64,000 nt of DNA from contig NZ_QWGL01000017.1 of NCBI RefSeq assembly GCF_003435375.1, forward strand, positions 1-64,000. The letters are read 5' to 3'. This document shows positions 34,307 to 42,715 of this stretch, in pieces (position 1 is the first letter of the stretch; each line of letters opens with the position of its first letter). This DNA is from Clostridium sp. AM34-11AC (GTDB lineage: Bacteria > Bacillota > Clostridia > Lachnospirales > Lachnospiraceae). The translations under genes were made by a program, and so were the position numbers. The notes under the pieces are model-generated. The model saw nothing but the letters and a program-made list of their open reading frames with translations. It was not told the origin of the DNA and searched no databases.

Positions 34307-35017
34307 ATGGTCGATAAACAGAGAATTCTCATCGTCGACGATGACGAGAATATTGCAGAGTTAATTTCCCTGTACCTGATGAAAGAATGTTATGATACAA
34401 AGATCGTCGGGGACGGAGAATCCGCATTGAAGGAGGTTCCGGTCTTTAAGCCGAACCTGATCCTTCTCGACCTGATGCTGCCGGGCATGGATGGCTATCA
34501 GGTCTGCCGGGAGATCCGCACGACCTCTCAGGTACCGATCATCATGCTGTCCGCAAAGGGCGAGGTCTTCGACAAAGTTTTAGGTCTGGAACTCGGTGCC
34601 GATGACTATATGATCAAGCCGTTCGATTCAAAAGAACTTGTCGCCAGAGTCAAGGCTGTTCTCCGCCGCTATCAGGCGGCCCCGGTCAGTATGTCCGCTG
34701 CGACAAAACAGCAGGGAGAATATGTGGAGTATCCGAATCTCATCGTCAACCTGACGAACTATTCCGTCCTCTACAAAGGTCACTCTGTGGATATGCCGCC
34801 GAAGGAGCTGGAACTTTTATACTTCCTTGCCTCCTCTCCGAATCAGGTCTTTACCCGAGAACAGCTGTTGGATCATATCTGGGGCTATGAGTATATCGGT
34901 GACACCCGGACTGTTGATGTCCACATCAAACGTCTTCGCGAGAAGATCCGCGACGACGAGAACTGGGCGCTGTCCACCGTCTGGGGAATCGGCTATAAAT
35001 TCGAGGTAAGACGATGA
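34307..35017 (+). CDS. OmpR/PhoB-family response regulator
   Basis: A 236-residue two-component regulator. The receiver domain has DDD at 11-13, phospho-acceptor D55 (LILLDLMLPG), the conserved Ser-Ala-Lys switch (IIMLSAKGE) and KPFDSKEL. The C-terminal winged helix (about 140-234) has TREQLLDHIWGYEYIGDTRTVDVHIKRLREK. AGGAGGAG precedes the ATG. The kinase gene overlaps it by four bases (ATGA). The regulated genes are unknown. The 170-base gap to mutS2 has AGGTTTC/GAAACCT inverted repeats of unclear role. Confidence 0.95.
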   Translation: MVDKQRILIVDDDENIAELISLYLMKECYDTKIVGDGESALKEVPVFKPNLILLDLMLPGMDGYQVCREIRTTSQVPIIMLSAKGEVFDKVLGLELGADDYMIKPFDSKELVARVKAVLRRYQAAPVSMSAATKQQGEYVEYPNLIVNLTNYSVLYKGHSVDMPPKELELLYFLASSPNQVFTREQLLDHIWGYEYIGDTRTVDVHIKRLREKIRDDENWALSTVWGIGYKFEVRR

Positions 35018-36420
35018 CCCGTTCTCTTTATACCAAGTTTCTTCTCGGATATCTGGTGTTTGGTCTTCTCGGTTTCATTTTCATCGCGACCATGTCCTCG
35101 GAGATCACCTACCAGTATCTCTTAGAAGAAAAGTCTGAATCGCTCTACGATGAGGCGAATCTTCTCGCCTCCACCTACAGCGATATCTATCAGGGCAAAA
35201 ATATCAGTCTGTCCACGGCAAACCCGCAGCTGCAGGCCGTTGCCACCTACTTAAAGGCACAGGCCTGGGTCATCAACCAGAAAGGCAGCGTCGTTGCGGA
35301 GACTGCCCCAGCCTCCCATATCGGCACCGCCATCGATGGTTTTGATCCCACCGTGGCGGGAAACCGCTCGTATATGACCGGCAGATTTTTCGGCATGTTT
35401 GATAAGGAGATGCTGTCCGTCATTGCGCCGATCACGGGCAACTTCAATACATATGGTTATGTAGTGATCCATATGCCCATCGAACAGATCGTACATGGGA
35501 AAGACCGGATCCTGAACATTGTATACATTACAGCGCTGGTGGTTTTCATCCTCTCCCTGATCATTCTTCTCGTGTTCACAAAGACTGTATATGTCCCGTT
35601 AAAAAAGATCACTGCGGGCGCGAAGGAATACGCGGCGGGAAATTTAAGTCATACGATCAAGGTAAATTCTGCCGATGAGATGGGGTATCTTGCCAACACC
35701 TTAAATTATATGTCCAGTGAATTAAATAAGATGGAGGAATATCAGCATTCCTTTATCGCCAACGTCTCCCACGACTTCCGCTCCCCGCTGACATCCATCA
35801 AGGGGTATCTGGAAGCGATCAAAGACGGAACGATCCCGCCGGAATTATATGATAAATATCTCGGTATCCTGATTTCCGAGACAGAGCGCTTAAACAAACT
35901 CACTCAGGGCATGTTGACGTTAAACTCTCTCGACAGCAAGGGATTCCTGACACGGAGCAACTTTGATATCAATCGCGTTATTAAAGATACCGCGGCAACC
36001 TTTGAAGGAACCTGCAATGCCAAGGATATCGTTCTCGATCTCACCTTCGCTGCGGATATCCAGATGGTGTATGCAGACCTCGGTAAGATCCAGCAGGTAC
36101 TCTACAATCTGATCGACAACGCCATCAAATTCAGCCGTGAGAACTCTGTGATCTATATCCAGACTTCGCTGAAGTACGAGAAAGTCTTTATTTCCGTGAA
36201 AGATACGGGAATCGGTATTCCGAAAGAGAGTATCAAGAAGATCTGGGACCGGTTCTATAAGTCGGATCTCTCCAGAGGTAAGGATAAGAAGGGAACAGGA
36301 CTCGGTCTGGCAATCGTAAAAGAGATCATACAGGCACATGGGGAAAATATTGATGTGATCAGCACCCAGGGGGTCGGGTCGGAATTTATCTTTACGCTGC
36401 CGAAGGCGACGGCACTGTAA
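35014..36420 (+). CDS. Membrane sensor histidine kinase
   Basis: The cognate sensor (468 residues). Helix one is about residues 8-28, an extracellular sensing domain of about 135 residues follows, and helix two is about 166-189. Then come a HAMP domain (190-240), HisKA with phospho-acceptor H253 (ANVSHDFRSPLTSIKGYLEA) and HATPase_c with N-box YNLIDNAIKFS, G1 DTGIGIP and G2 GTGLGLAIV. Architecture resembles PhoR/ResE/CssS-type kinases. The stimulus cannot be inferred. Confidence 0.95.
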   Translation: MTRSLYTKFLLGYLVFGLLGFIFIATMSSEITYQYLLEEKSESLYDEANLLASTYSDIYQGKNISLSTANPQLQAVATYLKAQAWVINQKGSVVAETAPASHIGTAIDGFDPTVAGNRSYMTGRFFGMFDKEMLSVIAPITGNFNTYGYVVIHMPIEQIVHGKDRILNIVYITALVVFILSLIILLVFTKTVYVPLKKITAGAKEYAAGNLSHTIKVNSADEMGYLANTLNYMSSELNKMEEYQHSFIANVSHDFRSPLTSIKGYLEAIKDGTIPPELYDKYLGILISETERLNKLTQGMLTLNSLDSKGFLTRSNFDINRVIKDTAATFEGTCNAKDIVLDLTFAADIQMVYADLGKIQQVLYNLIDNAIKFSRENSVIYIQTSLKYEKVFISVKDTGIGIPKESIKKIWDRFYKSDLSRGKDKKGTGLGLAIVKEIIQAHGENIDVISTQGVGSEFIFTLPKATAL

Positions 36421-36434
36421 TACAGCCAAACATC

Positions 36435-36469
36435 CGGACACAGAAATATCTATTCTGTGTCCGTTTTTT
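36435..36469 (+). terminator. Terminator of the two-component operon
   Basis: CGGACACAGAA and TTCTGTGTCCG form a perfect 11-base stem followed by TTTTTT, fifteen bases after the kinase stop codon. Confidence 0.9.
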
Positions 36470-36481
36470 GTTACTCGCATC

Positions 36482-36525
36482 TCGCGCGGTCGTTTGCGAC
36501 AATCTATATTTTCCCACAGTGCACA
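36482..36525 (+). repeat. Family B intergenic repeat copy
   Basis: TCGCGCGGTCGTTTGCGACA followed by ATCTATATTTTC is nearly the same as the sequence at 48199-48242 (TCGCGCAGTCGCTTGCGACA then ATCTACATCTTC). Both copies lie between operons beside terminators. Confidence 0.5.
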
Positions 36526-36577
36526 AAAAATCTCTGTCTGGACGCACCTCGGCGTGTCCGGGCAGAGATTTTTATTT
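36524..36577. terminator. Bidirectional terminator between the kinase and M20 genes
   Basis: AAAAAATCTCTGTC pairs with GGCAGAGATTTTT (with inner GGAC.CACC/GTGTCC pairing). A and T runs flank both sides, so it can stop the minus-strand M20 transcript as well as plus-strand readthrough. Confidence 0.75.
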
Positions 36578-36657
36578 CTGTCGATTCTTCCGTTTTCTTA
36601 GATTTCTTTCATCTTCGTCCCGATCGCATGAACAACCACCTTCATGCTTTGTTATTT

Positions 36658-37800
36658 TTATGATCGGCCGGACATCATATCAAGTCCTGTCATTGCCAGC
36701 ACTTTTACTGCTGCAGTGAGAGCACGTCTTCCTGCTTCTCCTCCTGCAGCGTCCGCAAATGCTGCTGTATGGGTTCCCAAGCCTTCGCCCACACCGATAT
36801 AAAACTGGGCAGCCGGAAGTGCCTGAGTCACATTTCCCACATCCGTGGAACCGATTCCCTGAGTCAGATCACGGGGGATATGATGTTCTCCAATGAAATC
36901 CATGTTCTTTTCCACTGCCGTCACAAGTTCTCTGTTGTTGCGGACATCTTTTATCAGATAGCCATTCTGCTGAATTTCCACATCTACACCGGCGCAGATG
37001 GCTGCGCCTTTCGCGCACCGGTCTATCACGGAGATCACATCTTTCAGGTACTCCGCATCCAGTGCCCTGATATTAAATCTGCAGACCGCTCTCTCCGGAA
37101 CAATATTCACAACGGTTCCGCCTTCCACGATAATTCCGTGAACCCTCGTATAATCCTTAAAATGAAGTCTCTGGGAATCTACCGCATGGAACATCTGGAG
37201 AACTCCGTTTAACGCGCTGGCCCCCATCCACGGACACGCTGCGGTATGTGCCGGTTTGCCGGTGAAGGTATAGGTCTTATTTACGGCTGCAAATGAGATA
37301 TCATCTGCCATGGACATATCACTCGGATGCATGATCAGCGCCATATCCACACCATCGAAAATTCCTTCGTCCAGCATCGTGATCTTTCCGCTTCCGTTTT
37401 CCTCTGCCGGTGTTCCAAGAACCTTCAGGGTTCCGCCGATCCCGTATTTTTCCATGATCTCTTTTAATATCACAGCGGCCCCGGCTCCGCTGGTGCCGAT
37501 CAGATTGTGACCGCATGCATGTCCAATTTCAGGGAGCGCGTCGTACTCGCACATAAACGCAAAGGTCAATCCCGGCTTTCCGCTCTGGTATTCCGCCACA
37601 AATGCGGTCTCCAGAGAGCCGGCTCCCCGCTGTACTTTAAAGCCATGCTTTTCCAACAGCCCGCATAGCTGATCCTGCGCCAGCGTTTCATGGTATGCCA
37701 GCTCCGGATGAGCAAATATGTATGCACTGACAACCTCAAACTCATCCCGGTGTTTCTCCGCCAATGTTTCAATCTCGTGCTTTACCTGTGTAAGATCCAT
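36658..37800 (-). CDS. M20 family amidohydrolase (AbgB/IAA-amino-acid hydrolase-like)
   Basis: A 380-residue metal-dependent amidohydrolase of the M20D type. Metal-site motifs: CEYDALPEIGHACGHN, PAEENGSGK (Glu pair) and a distal His in GEGLGTHTAAF; a dimerisation domain spans about 175-290 (GKPAHTAACPWMGASALN). Family members cleave N-acyl amino acids, p-aminobenzoyl-glutamate or dipeptides; the substrate here is unknown. The AGGAGG site sits only two bases before a first ATG and eight before a second, so the second (MDLTQVK) was taken. No signal peptide. Confidence 0.9.
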   Translation of the reverse strand: MDLTQVKHEIETLAEKHRDEFEVVSAYIFAHPELAYHETLAQDQLCGLLEKHGFKVQRGAGSLETAFVAEYQSGKPGLTFAFMCEYDALPEIGHACGHNLIGTSGAGAAVILKEIMEKYGIGGTLKVLGTPAEENGSGKITMLDEGIFDGVDMALIMHPSDMSMADDISFAAVNKTYTFTGKPAHTAACPWMGASALNGVLQMFHAVDSQRLHFKDYTRVHGIIVEGGTVVNIVPERAVCRFNIRALDAEYLKDVISVIDRCAKGAAICAGVDVEIQQNGYLIKDVRNNRELVTAVEKNMDFIGEHHIPRDLTQGIGSTDVGNVTQALPAAQFYIGVGEGLGTHTAAFADAAGGEAGRRALTAAVKVLAMTGLDMMSGRS

Positions 37801-37924
37801 CGCCATTTCCTCCTGTTATGCCCGATATTATATCCACTATTATACCGCGGCTGCTCCTGATTTCTCAAGCACTGATCACATAAATTTCCCACTCTGGCTC
37901 AGATGGGACCTTGCTTTTCGTCCA

Positions 37925-37953
37925 TTGAATCTCCCTGCGTTTCATGATAAAAT
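37925..37953 (+). promoter_or_regulatory. Promoter of the MBL-fold gene
   Basis: TTGAAT (37925-37930), a 17-base spacer and TAAAAT (37948-37953), 50 bases before the start codon in the divergent gap with the M20 gene. Confidence 0.6.
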
Positions 37954-38002
37954 ATAGTCATCTGCTCAATCATTTCTAACTGCTCGAGAGGAGGACATAA
38001 TT

Positions 38003-38626
38003 ATGAATTCTATTTCTATCACCTGGAATGGTCATTCCTGTTTTACCGTTGAAAAAGATGGATTTTCCATTGTATTTGATCCATATGGCCCGAATACAGT
38101 ACCGGGACTCGCTCCGCTTTCCCTCATTGCGGACATGGTACTCTGCAGCCACGAGCACGGTGACCACGGATACACAGACGCAGTAACCTTAAAGCACAGC
38201 GGGACAAAAAACCCGTTTTCCATCACGAAGATCGACACCTGGCATGACCCGGAACAGGGAGCCCTCCGCGGACCGAACCGGATCCACATTTTAGAATCAG
38301 ATGGACTTAAAATTGCCCATATGGGTGACATCGGATGTCCTCTTACCAGAGAACAAAAGGATCTGTTAAAGCATCTCGACGCGATCCTGATCCCTGTGGG
38401 CGGTTATTATACGATCGATGCGGTCCAGGCGAAGGCTGTGGTGGATGACCTCGCGCCCCGCGTTGTGATCCCGATGCACTACCGCTCTGACCATTTCGGC
38501 TATCCGGTGATCGGACGTCTTGAGGAATTTACAGGACTCTGCCGGAATGTGGTGGAGTACGACTCCAACACACTGGTGCTGACGGCTGAGACGAGACCGC
38601 AAACGGCGGTTTTGAAGCTGAAATAA
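38003..38626 (+). CDS. MBL-fold metal-dependent hydrolase (UlaG/YtkL-like)
   Basis: A 207-residue metallo-beta-lactamase-fold hydrolase. SHEHGDHGYTD is the HxHxDH metal motif, HMGDIGCPLT supplies a further metal residue, and PMHYRSDHFGYPV the C-terminal His. The short length and ITWNGHSCFTVE N terminus match the UlaG-like/UPF0173 group, whose members include lactonases. Substrate unknown. GAGGAGG precedes the ATG. It appears monocistronic. Confidence 0.88.
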   Translation: MNSISITWNGHSCFTVEKDGFSIVFDPYGPNTVPGLAPLSLIADMVLCSHEHGDHGYTDAVTLKHSGTKNPFSITKIDTWHDPEQGALRGPNRIHILESDGLKIAHMGDIGCPLTREQKDLLKHLDAILIPVGGYYTIDAVQAKAVVDDLAPRVVIPMHYRSDHFGYPVIGRLEEFTGLCRNVVEYDSNTLVLTAETRPQTAVLKLK

Positions 38627-38643
38627 CCAGATAAGTTCCATTT

Positions 38644-38734
38644 TTGCTGCAGTTTTCCGTGATGATCCGACCGGCGGTGTAAAAATACAGCTGTCATGTC
38701 CGCTCAAATACAGAGTTTAACTGCAGCAATTTTT
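38644..38734 (+). terminator. Long-loop terminator-like hairpin
   Basis: TTGCTGCAGTT and AACTGCAGCAA are perfect 11-base arms 64 bases apart, and the 3' arm is followed by TTTTTATG. The loop itself can fold. It lies just after the MBL gene. Confidence 0.45.
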
Positions 38735-38828
38735 ATGTCCTTTTCCCGGCGCTGGAGAGTACTATAATTTTATAACTTTAAGTTATGTGCCATATCAATA
38801 CGTGCCATTTTATTTATGCCTGATCCTA

Positions 38829-38837
38829 TGCTATAAT
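38829..38837 (+). promoter_or_regulatory. Extended -10 promoter of the dehydratase operon
   Basis: TG-C-TATAAT with no good -35 box, about 100 bases before the first small-subunit gene. The 310-base gap contains no T-box and no convincing leader peptide. Confidence 0.5.
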
Positions 38838-38938
38838 GAGGGAATGAAAGAATTCATGAACTGTTACGGCGGCTGACGGTCTATATCTTCGCAGCTGTCT
38901 TTTAATATTTCTTAGATAAGAAAGGAACATATAAAGTC

Positions 38939-39421
38939 ATGGCAAAAGGAATGATCTTTAAATTTCATAATGACCTTGATACCGATCAGATCATTGCATC
39001 CCAATATCTGCTCTTACCGAATCTGGAAGAGATGAAAGAGCACACATTCGAGTCTCTCGACCCGGATTTCCCCAAAAAAGTAAAACCGGGCGATTTTGTT
39101 GTCGGCGGCGAGAACTTCGGCTGCGGTTCTTCCAGAGAACAGGCACCGGGCGTTTTAAAAGCCCTCGGCGTACAGGCCGTCGTTGCAAAATCCTTCGCAA
39201 GGATTTTCTATAGAAATGCCATCAATATCGGACTTCCGGTTATCGTCTGTAAAGACCTGCCGGATGATGTAAAGACCGGTGATACCATGGAACTTTCCAT
39301 GTCTGACGGAACTGCTCACGCAAACGGAAAGACCTATTCCTGTACCAAGTTACCGGAATACATGCAGAACATCTTAAATCAGGGCGGACTGATCGCTTCT
39401 TTAAACCGTGAGGAGGAATAG
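38939..39421 (+). CDS. Isopropylmalate-dehydratase-like small subunit, pair 1
   Basis: The swivel-domain subunit (160 residues) of an aconitase-superfamily hydro-lyase. DLDTDQIIASQYLL, GGENFGCGSSREQAPGVLKALG and VVAKSFARIFYRNAINIGLP are the LeuD/archaeal-type small-subunit hallmarks; the GCGSSRE serine and arginine bind substrate. It belongs to the short (about 160-residue) class shared by isopropylmalate, homoaconitate, methylcitrate-type and 2,3-dimethylmalate dehydratases. The large subunit starts four bases later. Confidence 0.88.
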   Translation: MAKGMIFKFHNDLDTDQIIASQYLLLPNLEEMKEHTFESLDPDFPKKVKPGDFVVGGENFGCGSSREQAPGVLKALGVQAVVAKSFARIFYRNAINIGLPVIVCKDLPDDVKTGDTMELSMSDGTAHANGKTYSCTKLPEYMQNILNQGGLIASLNREEE

Positions 39422-39425
39422 GACA

Positions 39426-40676
39426 ATGGGAATGACAATCGCAGAAAAGATCATCGCGGCGGCAGCCGGTGTTGAGAGCGTAAAACCGGGAGATATCCAT
39501 ACCGTAACATTAGACCGTATGATGAGTAACGACGGAACTACCCATCTGACCGTTGACATGTACCGCAATAAATTAAAACATCCGCACATCGCGGACACAA
39601 AAAAGATGGTATTCATTGTAGACCACAATGTTCCGTCCGACTGCCCGAAGACAGCGGCATCCCAGAAGAAGATGCGCGACTTCGCGAAGGAAAACAACAT
39701 TGATTTCTGGGAGGGAAAAGGCGTCTGCCACCAGGTCATGATGGAACATTATGTCTGCCCGGGCGAGCTGATCTTCGGTGCTGACAGCCACACCTGCTCT
39801 TACGGCGCTCTCGGTGCCTTCGGTACCGGCGTTGGATGTACAGACCTCCTCTACGGCATGGTGACAGGAAAATCCTGGGTTCTTGTTCCGGAGACTGTAA
39901 AATTCAACCTCGTCGGAAAGCTGCCGGAAGGCGTTTACGCGAGAGACCTGATCTTAACCATCATCGGCACCATCGGCGCAAACGGCTGCAACTACCAGGT
40001 TATGGAGTTCACAGGCGAGGGCGCTAAGACATTGAGCATCAGCGAGCGTATGGTCCTCTGCAACATGGCTGTCGAGGCAGGTGCCAAGACCGGTATCTTC
40101 GAGCCGGACGAGAAAGCCATCGAATATCTGGAAGCTCACGGAAGAAAGCCGAAGGCACTCTTTAAGAGCGATCCGGATGCTGTATACGCGAGAGAATATA
40201 CCTTTGACCTCTCCAAGATCCGTCCGGTAGTGGCAAAACCAGACTTCGTTGATAACCTGGTTCCGGCTGAGGAAGTCCGCGGCGTGAAGATCGACGAGGC
40301 ATTCTTAGGTTCCTGCAACAACGGACGTATCGAGGACCTGAGAGTCGGCGCTTCCATCATTAAAGGAAAGAAGGTCGCTGAAAAAGTTCGTTTCCTTGTG
40401 GTTCCGGCAAGCCAGACCGTTTATCTCCAGGCACTGAAGGAAGGCCTGATCGACATCTTTATGGAAGCCGGTGCAATTGTTATGAACCCGAACTGCAGCG
40501 TATGCTGGGGCAGCTGCCAGGGTGTGATCGGCGAGAACGAAGTCCTGATCAGCACCGGTACGAGAAACTTCAAGGGCCGCGCAGGTCATCCGAGCTCCAA
40601 GGTATATCTTGGATCCGCTGCGACTGTTACTGCTTCTGCAATTAAAGGCGAGATCGCGTTAGCGAGTGATTTATAA
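39426..40676 (+). CDS. Isopropylmalate-dehydratase-like large subunit, pair 1
   Basis: The iron-sulfur subunit (416 residues). FGADSHTCSYGALGAFGTGVG is the substrate/cluster region, with cluster cysteines at GSCNNGRIED (usual SCTNGR, here Asn for Thr) and NCSVCWGSCQG. STGTRNFKGRAGHPSSKVYL is the C-terminal signature. Reversible dehydration and hydration of a 2- or 3-hydroxyacid is expected. GAGGAGGAA before the ATG sets the start. No leuA or leuB is in the window, so leucine synthesis is not implied. Confidence 0.88.
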   Translation: MGMTIAEKIIAAAAGVESVKPGDIHTVTLDRMMSNDGTTHLTVDMYRNKLKHPHIADTKKMVFIVDHNVPSDCPKTAASQKKMRDFAKENNIDFWEGKGVCHQVMMEHYVCPGELIFGADSHTCSYGALGAFGTGVGCTDLLYGMVTGKSWVLVPETVKFNLVGKLPEGVYARDLILTIIGTIGANGCNYQVMEFTGEGAKTLSISERMVLCNMAVEAGAKTGIFEPDEKAIEYLEAHGRKPKALFKSDPDAVYAREYTFDLSKIRPVVAKPDFVDNLVPAEEVRGVKIDEAFLGSCNNGRIEDLRVGASIIKGKKVAEKVRFLVVPASQTVYLQALKEGLIDIFMEAGAIVMNPNCSVCWGSCQGVIGENEVLISTGTRNFKGRAGHPSSKVYLGSAATVTASAIKGEIALASDL

Positions 40677-40764
40677 TTTCGTTTTATTTACAAGAACGTT
40701 TTTCACAGCTGCCTGTCCTTTCATGCGGGCAGTTGTGCCATTATAGAAATCGAGGAAAACAACC

Positions 40765-41256
40765 ATGGAAAAAATGACCGGAAAGGTCTGGGTCCTGGGC
40801 GATGACATCGACACCGACATCATCATCCCGACCGAGTACCTTGCATTAAAAACCATTGACGATATGAAACAGTACGGATTCAGTCCGCTCCGCCCGGAGC
40901 TTGCAGGACAGATCAAGCCGGGCGATATCATTGTTGCCGGAAAGAACTTCGGCTGCGGCTCTTCCAGGGAACAGGCCCCGGAGATCATCAAAGCGCTGGG
41001 AATCCAATGCGTGATCGCGAAATCCTTCGCGAGGATCTTCTTCCGTAACTCCATCAACAACGGCCTGCTCTTAATCGAACAGCCAACACTTCACGATGAC
41101 ATCAAAGAGGGCGATACCGTATCCGTTGTGATGAACGAACACATCGACTACAACGGCAAAACTTACCCGATCGCATCTCTTCCGGAGAACCTGATGGACA
41201 TTATCCGCGCAGGCGGTCTTGTAAAAGCCATGCGCAAGCTGAATGGTCTCGATTAA
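40765..41256 (+). CDS. Isopropylmalate-dehydratase-like small subunit, pair 2
   Basis: A second small subunit (163 residues), clearly related to that of pair 1 but not a recent duplicate: DIDTDIIIPTEYLALKTIDD, GKNFGCGSSREQAPEIIKALG, VIAKSFARIFFRNSINNGLL. The longer spacer before it (88 bases) holds no strong terminator, so both pairs may be one transcript. Its large subunit follows 14 bases later. Confidence 0.88.
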   Translation: MEKMTGKVWVLGDDIDTDIIIPTEYLALKTIDDMKQYGFSPLRPELAGQIKPGDIIVAGKNFGCGSSREQAPEIIKALGIQCVIAKSFARIFFRNSINNGLLLIEQPTLHDDIKEGDTVSVVMNEHIDYNGKTYPIASLPENLMDIIRAGGLVKAMRKLNGLD

Positions 41257-41270
41257 AGGGGGAGAATACA

Positions 41271-42515
41271 ATGGGAAAGACAGTAATTGAGAAAATCGTT
41301 GAACATAATACCGGAAAGTCCGTAAATCCAGGCGATATCGCGATCGTAAATGTGGACCGCGTCATGATCCACGACATTTTTATTCCGTTCGTGGCTGAAA
41401 AATTTGAAGAAATGGGCTTTAAAAAGCTGTGGGATCCGGACAAGGTCGTTCTGATCTACGATCACCTCGTTCCGGCAAGCCAGCAGGACGACACGAGACA
41501 CTTCCGCATCGGAAATGCATTCGCTGAAAAGTACGGCATGACCCACGTACACAGAAGCGACGGAATCTGCCACCAGTTAATGACCGAAGCCGGATATGTA
41601 AAGCCGGGCGATATCGCATTCGGTACCGACAGCCACACAACGACTTACGGCTGCGTCGGTGCGTTCTCTTCCGGTATCGGCTACACGGAGATGGCAAGTA
41701 TCTTAGGCACCGGAACCATGTGGATCCGTGTGCCTGAGACTATCAAAGTCGTCATCAACGGAAAACTGCCGGAGAATGTGATGTCTAAGGACGTAATTCT
41801 CCGCCTCATCGGCGATCTCGGCGCGGACGGCGCTACTTACAAGGCGCTGGAGTTCTCCGGAAGCGCTGTCGAAAGCATGACTGTCGCAAGCCGTATGACA
41901 ATCTCTAACATGGCCATCGAGGCAGGCGCAAAGTGCGCTCTGTTCACACCGGATGAAAAGACGGCGGAATACTGTGATATTACCTTAAACGACTACCAGA
42001 AGAGTCTTTTCGGCGATCCGGACGCAGCTTACTGCCGCGTGATGGAATACAACGCGGAAGATTTCGTTCCGGTCATGGCGTGTCCGTCCCAGGTGGACAA
42101 GATCCGCAATGTCAGCGAACTTGAAGGCACAGAGATCGACCAGGTATTCATCGGTTCCTGCACAAACGGACGCCTGGAAGATCTGGCTGCTGCCGCCGAA
42201 GTTTTAAAGGGCAAACAGGTTGCAAAATTCGTAAAGCTGATCGTAACTCCGGCCAGCCGAAAGATCTACAGACAGGCCGCTGACCTTGGAATCCTTGAGA
42301 CACTGGCCGAGGCGGGTGCTATGATCACCCATCCGGGCTGCGGTCTCTGCTGCGGACGCGCAGGCGGCATCCTGACAGACGGTGAACGTGTTGTCGCTAC
42401 CAACAACCGTAACTTCCTTGGACGTATGGGAACATCCAAGGTCCAGATCTATCTCGCCTCCCCGAGAACGGCTGCGGCATGTGCAGTGGCTGGTAAGATC
42501 GTTTGTCCGGAATAA
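41271..42515 (+). CDS. Isopropylmalate-dehydratase-like large subunit, pair 2
   Basis: The large subunit of pair 2 (414 residues). FGTDSHTTTYGCVGAFSSGIG, GSCTNGRLEDL (canonical Cys region), and HPGCGLCCGRAGGILTDGE with two further cluster cysteines. NRNFLGRMGTSKVQIYLASP closes the enzyme. Candidate activities include isopropylmalate, homoaconitate, citramalate-type or 2,3-dimethylmalate dehydration. AAAGGGGGAG precedes the ATG. The operon ends at a strong bidirectional terminator. Confidence 0.9.
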   Translation: MGKTVIEKIVEHNTGKSVNPGDIAIVNVDRVMIHDIFIPFVAEKFEEMGFKKLWDPDKVVLIYDHLVPASQQDDTRHFRIGNAFAEKYGMTHVHRSDGICHQLMTEAGYVKPGDIAFGTDSHTTTYGCVGAFSSGIGYTEMASILGTGTMWIRVPETIKVVINGKLPENVMSKDVILRLIGDLGADGATYKALEFSGSAVESMTVASRMTISNMAIEAGAKCALFTPDEKTAEYCDITLNDYQKSLFGDPDAAYCRVMEYNAEDFVPVMACPSQVDKIRNVSELEGTEIDQVFIGSCTNGRLEDLAAAAEVLKGKQVAKFVKLIVTPASRKIYRQAADLGILETLAEAGAMITHPGCGLCCGRAGGILTDGERVVATNNRNFLGRMGTSKVQIYLASPRTAAACAVAGKIVCPE

Positions 42516-42573
42516 GCCAGTCAGCACAAACGATAACTACAAAGTAAAAACAGACTCGTCATATCGAATCATA

Positions 42574-42638
42574 AAAATCCGGTAATCAGGATATCTCGCA
42601 ATGATACTTTGCGGTTATCTCCGATTACCGGATTTTTT
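42574..42638. terminator. Bidirectional terminator between dehydratase operon and gltS
   Basis: AAAATCCGGTAATC and GATTACCGGATTTT form a perfect 14-base stem, with an inner GGATA/TATC(T)C pairing, flanked by A and T runs. It serves two convergent transcripts. A similar hairpin lies at the other end of the next module (46084-46147). Confidence 0.88.
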
Positions 42639-42715
42639 ATGTAAGTGTTATATAATCAATTTGAACACTTATGTGCAAAACCTAATAGAGTTTTTAAATG
42701 CATTTTCATAAGGTT

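Noticed and set aside
38640..38938. Possible T-box or leucine leader peptide before the dehydratase operon
   Set aside because: No T-box motif, no run of Leu codons and no attenuator next to the first gene; only an extended -10 and a distant hairpin are seen.
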